A stretch of 6,048 nucleotides of DNA from Anaerolinea thermophila (GTDB lineage Bacteria; Chloroflexota; Anaerolineae; Anaerolineales; DRKV01): assembly GCA_020722405.1 (NCBI GenBank), contig DYKW01000079.1, positions 1 through 6,048 of the forward strand, in the 5' to 3' direction. The notes under the pieces were generated by a model. It did no database searches, had not been told where the DNA came from, and saw nothing but the letters and a program-made list of their open reading frames with translations. The translations under genes and the position numbers were made by a program. Shown here one piece after another: positions 6,038 through 6,048 of this stretch (position 1 is the first letter of the stretch; each line of letters begins with the position of its first letter).

Positions 6038-6048
6038 GCGACTTCTCA

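Overview
The window looks like ordinary chromosome from a moderately GC-rich, free-living bacterium. It carries five protein genes, no RNA genes and no mobile element. A Chloroflexota (Anaerolineae-like) or similar source is my best guess, from the style of the SelD N-terminus, the YwrD-type gamma-glutamyltransferase and a possible leaderless promoter. I cannot prove the taxonomy by eye. TGA is a normal stop in this genome: it ends the SPFH gene, the PyrK-like gene and the threonine aldolase gene.

Layout. Positions 1-181 are non-coding, with a short 8-nt periodic repeat. Positions 182-4082 hold three genes on the minus strand, read from right to left: an SPFH/band-7 membrane protein (4082-3021), selenophosphate synthetase selD (3024-1963) and a gamma-glutamyltransferase family enzyme (1804-182). 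Positions 4083-4208 are a short divergent promoter region. Positions 4209-5979 hold two genes on the plus strand: a PyrK-like [2Fe-2S] protein and a low-specificity L-threonine aldolase. The last 69 bases are AT-rich and hold two copies of a near-palindromic element that look like operator sites for a gene beyond the window.

The main result is that selD is longer than a simple ORF reading gives. An open-frame call stops at an in-frame TGA (2961-2959) and would start at a TTG just after it, which removes the catalytic site. Reading through the TGA restores the SelD N-terminus (LTSYAACAGUASK), with selenocysteine exactly where other SelD proteins have the catalytic Cys and with the essential Lys three residues later. 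A 7-bp hairpin with a GU-containing apical loop starts 27 nt after the TGA, as expected for a bacterial SECIS element. The extended gene starts at a GTG that overlaps the SPFH stop codon (GTGA), so the two genes are probably translationally coupled. SelD makes selenophosphate, the selenium donor for selenocysteine synthesis, so here the enzyme would need its own product to be made.

The genes do not form one obvious pathway. The SPFH-selD pair is tightly linked, and ggt lies 158 nt downstream with a strong hairpin in the gap. The plus-strand pair combines an unusual PyrK relative, which keeps its iron-sulfur cysteines but has lost recognisable FAD and NAD motifs, with an ordinary PLP enzyme.
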